DNA of 64,000 bases from Brevibacillus brevis (GTDB lineage: Bacteria; Bacillota; Bacilli; Brevibacillales; Brevibacillaceae). Under the pieces are notes generated by a model that ran no database searches, was not told where the DNA came from, and was given only the letters and a program-made list of their open reading frames with translations. The stretch's first letter is position 1, and each line of letters opens with the position of its first letter. The stretch is from the NCBI RefSeq assembly GCF_001039275.2, contig NZ_CP030117.1, positions 676,001-740,000 on the forward strand, in the 5' to 3' direction. A program made the translations under genes and the position numbers. Shown one piece after another: positions 60,169 to 64,000 of this stretch.

Positions 60169-60969
60169 ATGAAACCGATCGTACGGGGAAAGTGGCGTCT
60201 GGCAGCAGGCATGGCCTATTTTCGTTGGAAAAGGTATGTACAATGGACATTTGGTCAAACGAGGTTCGCTCAGGAGAAAAGAAGCGATTTGTTGCGTTAT
60301 GTCCATTATTCTCATCAAACGATTTTGTTACGCCCTTTGCAGAACGTGGAAATGTGGATGCAGCACAACAAAGTGATCAATTTGCGTCTGGCCATTGCAC
60401 GACTGAACGGATTGCTCATTCATCCCGGAGAAACCTTTTCGTACTGGAAGCAGATTGGCAAGCCGACCCGTAGCAAAGGCTATGTAGAGGGTATGCTGCT
60501 CTCACAGGGACGCATCACGGCCGGAGTTGGCGGAGGGCTTTGTCAGCTCTCCAATCTGCTGTACTGGATGACCCTGCATACACCATTGACAATCACGGAA
60601 CGACATCGTCATAGCTACGATGTTTTTCCCGATTCGAATCGGACACAGCCGTTCGGAAGTGGAGCGACTTGTTTCTATAACTATCTGGATTTGCAAATCG
60701 CCAACCGGACGACCCAACCCTTTCAACTGCATGTCTACCTGACCGATACGCATTTGGTAGGGGAATGGCGGTCAGACATGCCATCGACACGGACGTATGT
60801 CATTATCGAGAAAGAACATGAGATACATCCATCGATTTGGGGAGGGTATGAACGGAAGAATGAATTGTATCGTGATGTTTATACGCTGGAAGGAGAATGG
60901 GTGGAGCAAGAATGGCTGACGCAGAATCGGGCTTATTTGATGTACGAGCCATTTTTACCGAAAGGATGA
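60169..60969 (+). CDS. VanW-like protein
   Basis: This 266-residue VanW-family protein has the conserved GETFSYWKQIG..T..KGY and GVGGGLCQLSNLLYWMTLH..L.ITERH.HS.D. A Tyr-rich C-terminal part follows, with no signal peptide. VanW proteins occur beside vancomycin resistance operons but are widespread in Bacillus-type genomes with unproven function. No vanHAX-like gene is near. ATG 60169 follows AGGAAGTCGGGG. Confidence 0.85.
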   Translation: MKPIVRGKWRLAAGMAYFRWKRYVQWTFGQTRFAQEKRSDLLRYVHYSHQTILLRPLQNVEMWMQHNKVINLRLAIARLNGLLIHPGETFSYWKQIGKPTRSKGYVEGMLLSQGRITAGVGGGLCQLSNLLYWMTLHTPLTITERHRHSYDVFPDSNRTQPFGSGATCFYNYLDLQIANRTTQPFQLHVYLTDTHLVGEWRSDMPSTRTYVIIEKEHEIHPSIWGGYERKNELYRDVYTLEGEWVEQEWLTQNRAYLMYEPFLPKG

Positions 60970-61070
60970 TGTTTCCTGTTCGGGATACGAACTGGAACTC
61001 CACTGCGATCTGTGCGAAAATAGGAACATATGCTTTCGTCTAGGGAACGTGGAAAGGTGGATTTATACAT

Positions 61071-63416
61071 ATGTCTTTTGCAGATCGTATCACAGCAGGG
61101 CTGAACCCGGAGCAGCGGGAAGCAGTCCTTACAACAGAAGGCCCCGTCTTGATTTTGGCCGGTGCGGGTAGCGGCAAGACCAAAGTACTGACTCAGCGCA
61201 TCGCATACCTGATCAGTGCCAAACAGGTAGCGCCTTGGAGCATTTTGGCGATCACCTTCACCAACAAGGCAGCGCGGGAGATGCAAAACCGTGTGGCTGC
61301 CATAATTGGCGGAGCGGCAGCGCAGGATGCATGGCTGTCGACGTTTCACTCCTTGTGTGTGCGGATTTTGCGCAGGGATATCGACCGACTCGGCATCAAT
61401 CGCAGCTTTTCCATTTTGGATGCCGGTGACCAGTTGTCTGTCGTCAAGCAATGTTTAAAAGAATTGAACATCGATCCGAAGCAGTATGAGCCGCGTTCGA
61501 TTTTGGCAGCGATCAGCGGAGCGAAAAATGAGCTGACCGATCCAGAAACGTATACGCGTCTGGCGGGCGATCCATTTGCACAAGTGGCAGCCAAGGTTTA
61601 CACGGCTTATCAGAAAAAGCTGAGAAACAACCAGTCGCTGGACTTCGACGATCTGATCATGACGACGGTTCGTCTGTTTAAAGAAGTGCCGGAAGTATTG
61701 GAGTTTTATCAAAAGAAATTCCGATACATTCACGTTGACGAGTATCAGGATACGAACCGGGCGCAATACCTTTTGATTTCCATGCTGGCAGACAAGTATC
61801 GAAATGTATGCTGCGTGGGGGATGCTGACCAAAGTATTTATAAATGGCGCGGTGCCGACATCTCGATCATTTTAAACTTTGAAAAAGACTATCCTGAAGC
61901 CAAGCTCATTAAGCTCGAGCAAAACTATCGCTCCACCAAGACGATTTTGCAGGCGGCGAACCAGGTCATTGCCAACAACAAGCTGCGCAAGGAAAAGAAG
62001 CTCTGGACGGAGAATCCGGGCGGCGACAAGATCATGTGCTTCCAGGGTGATTCCGAGCACGATGAGGCTTATTTTATCGTCGATACGATCCGCAAGCAGA
62101 TGGCACAGTACAAGCGCTATGACAAATTCGCAATCCTGTATCGGACGAATGCACAGTCTCGTGTGGTCGAGGAAGTTTTCATCAAATCGAATATGCCGTA
62201 CACCATCGTCGGCGGAACCAAGTTCTACGATCGCAAAGAGATCAAGGACATCTTGGCTTATTTGCGTCTCATCTCCAATCCGGATGACGATATCAGCTTG
62301 CAGCGCATCATCAACGTACCGAAGCGTAATATCGGGGATACGACAGTAGACAAGCTGCAAGCGTATGCGAACGCAAATGGTCAGTCCCTTTTCCAAGCGA
62401 TTCAGGAGACGGCTTATATGGGGCTGCCTTCACGTACGACGAATGCGATTCTGTCCTTTAATGATCTCATCTCGAACTTGATGCAAATGACTGATTACTT
62501 GAGTGTGACAGAGCTGGTGGAAGAAGTGCTGAAGCGCTCTGGGTACCGCGATTCTTTAAAAGAAGAAAAAACGCTGGAAGCACAGGCTCGTCTGGAGAAT
62601 ATCGAGGAGTTCCTGTCTGTAACCCAGGAGTTCGAGCGCAAAAATGAAGACAAGAGCTTGCTGGCCTTCCTGACTGACCTCGCGCTGGTGGCAGACATCG
62701 ATTCCTTGGGAGACGATGGTGCCCAGGAGGAAGTATCGGCAGAGGGGCAGGTTGTATTAATGACCTTGCACAGCGCCAAAGGACTGGAGTTCCCTGTCGT
62801 GTTCCTGGTTGGTTGTGAGGAAGGTGTCTTCCCGCATAGCCGCTCTTTGTTTGACGATGCCGAGATGGAGGAAGAGCGCCGACTGGCTTACGTGGGAATT
62901 ACACGGGCGGAGGAGCGTCTGTACATGACATGTGCCCGTATGCGGACGTTGTTTGGACGAACCAATGTGAATGCGCCGTCTCGCTTCCTGCAAGAAATTC
63001 CGGCTGAGCTGTTGGAAGGAAATCCAGCGGCAGCGGACCGAAGCTTTGGCGGTGGACGCAGCAGTGCATTTGGACAACGGGATGGCAGTGCATTCGGACG
63101 TGACACAGGAGCGAGACCGTTTGGAGCGTCCTCCTCACAAGCAGGCTCTGCTCCGAAATTTGGCATGGGTCAGCGAACCGCAAGCAGCACACCTGCTACA
63201 TTTACTCGTCCGGCGGGTGAAAAACTGCCTGGACACGGTCAGGGAGCCGGCGTTGATTGGAAGGTTGGCGACAGAGTGGCGCATGGAAAATGGGGCAACG
63301 GTACGGTCGTCAAAGTAAAAGGAACGGGTGACGACATGGAGCTCGACATTGCTTTCCCAAGCCCGACTGGCATTAAAAAGCTTTTAGCGAAATTCGCCCC
63401 TATTCAAAAAGGATAG
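61071..63416 (+). CDS. pcrA: ATP-dependent DNA helicase PcrA
   Basis: This 781-residue superfamily 1A helicase shows motif [19 protein letters not shown], Ia [77 protein letters not shown], and [19 protein letters not shown]. Length and C-terminal Gly-rich linker with Tudor-like end ([20 protein letters not shown]) fit PcrA rather than UvrD of Gram-negatives. It functions in repair and plasmid rolling-circle replication. ATG 61071 follows AAAGGTGG. It directly precedes ligA. Confidence 0.95.
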   Translation: MSFADRITAGLNPEQREAVLTTEGPVLILAGAGSGKTKVLTQRIAYLISAKQVAPWSILAITFTNKAAREMQNRVAAIIGGAAAQDAWLSTFHSLCVRILRRDIDRLGINRSFSILDAGDQLSVVKQCLKELNIDPKQYEPRSILAAISGAKNELTDPETYTRLAGDPFAQVAAKVYTAYQKKLRNNQSLDFDDLIMTTVRLFKEVPEVLEFYQKKFRYIHVDEYQDTNRAQYLLISMLADKYRNVCCVGDADQSIYKWRGADISIILNFEKDYPEAKLIKLEQNYRSTKTILQAANQVIANNKLRKEKKLWTENPGGDKIMCFQGDSEHDEAYFIVDTIRKQMAQYKRYDKFAILYRTNAQSRVVEEVFIKSNMPYTIVGGTKFYDRKEIKDILAYLRLISNPDDDISLQRIINVPKRNIGDTTVDKLQAYANANGQSLFQAIQETAYMGLPSRTTNAILSFNDLISNLMQMTDYLSVTELVEEVLKRSGYRDSLKEEKTLEAQARLENIEEFLSVTQEFERKNEDKSLLAFLTDLALVADIDSLGDDGAQEEVSAEGQVVLMTLHSAKGLEFPVVFLVGCEEGVFPHSRSLFDDAEMEEERRLAYVGITRAEERLYMTCARMRTLFGRTNVNAPSRFLQEIPAELLEGNPAAADRSFGGGRSSAFGQRDGSAFGRDTGARPFGASSSQAGSAPKFGMGQRTASSTPATFTRPAGEKLPGHGQGAGVDWKVGDRVAHGKWGNGTVVKVKGTGDDMELDIAFPSPTGIKKLLAKFAPIQKG

Positions 63417-63457
63417 TGTGCAAATGCAAATGCAAATACAGCCAATCGCAAATGTAA

Positions 63458-64000
<543 letters not shown>

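Noticed and set aside
60169-60969. Vancomycin-resistance operon indicated by VanW
   Set aside because: No vanH/A/X or VanRS genes are nearby. VanW-like proteins are common outside resistance operons.

Overview
The window looks like a chromosomal segment of a Gram-positive, S-layer-bearing Firmicute. The best guess is Brevibacillus or a close Paenibacillaceae relative. Support comes from AGGAGG-type ribosome sites with many TTG/GTG starts, U-tract terminators, a yerB-yerC-pcrB ... pcrA-ligA backbone, YesMN-type regulators, a cre box and several SLH (S-layer homology) domains. The genus is inferred from gene content; no rRNA is present.

Left half (1-36.6 kb): a phage-tail-type locus in two divergent arms. 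The minus arm (32.3 kb down to the left edge) reads, in transcription order: tail-terminator-like protein, tail tube protein, tail assembly chaperone with a classic A_AAA_AAG -1 frameshift site, tape measure protein, two SLH-containing tail-tip proteins, a hub protein with M23 peptidase and lysozyme-like domains, small baseplate-position proteins, two paralogous structural proteins, two giant proteins, then a series of lectin/adhesin-like fibre proteins (F5/8C discoidin, SPRY and LamG-like folds) that continues off the left edge. The plus arm (32.4-36.6 kb) has small unknown genes, two sigma-70-family factors, a degenerate thymidylate-kinase-like protein and an exported lytic transglycosylase. 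No capsid, portal, terminase, integrase or sheath gene is seen, and ordinary metabolic genes follow directly on the right. The locus therefore resembles a domesticated non-contractile tail (tailocin-like) with its own sigma factors. A repeated 12-nt motif (CTGTCTAyyCTA-like) lies upstream of five of its genes in both arms and may be the promoter element of those sigma factors.

Middle (36.6-47 kb): aldo/keto reductase, an atypical IMP dehydrogenase, a GNAT acetyltransferase, an OmpR/EnvZ-type two-component pair, yerB (DUF3048 lipoprotein), yerC, pcrB, and an ECF sigma factor with its zinc-finger anti-sigma factor.

47.3-50 kb: a small RiPP-like (ribosomally made, modified peptide) cassette: an 18-codon peptide gene with a strong RBS, an intrinsic terminator/attenuator, an MccB/ThiF-type E1 adenylating enzyme with an N-terminal PqqD-like recognition domain, and a membrane HExxH metalloprotease that also carries a PqqD-like domain. 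The layout copies microcin C (mccA-hairpin-mccB), but the peptide lacks the terminal Asn. This is the most compact candidate for an undescribed system in the window.

50.5-58.8 kb: a YesM/YesN two-component system, a sugar-binding sensor lipoprotein and an mglBAC-type galactose/methyl-galactoside ABC importer with a cre site. 58.9-64 kb: DUF418 membrane protein, VanW-like protein, PcrA helicase and the start of LigA (cut by the right edge).
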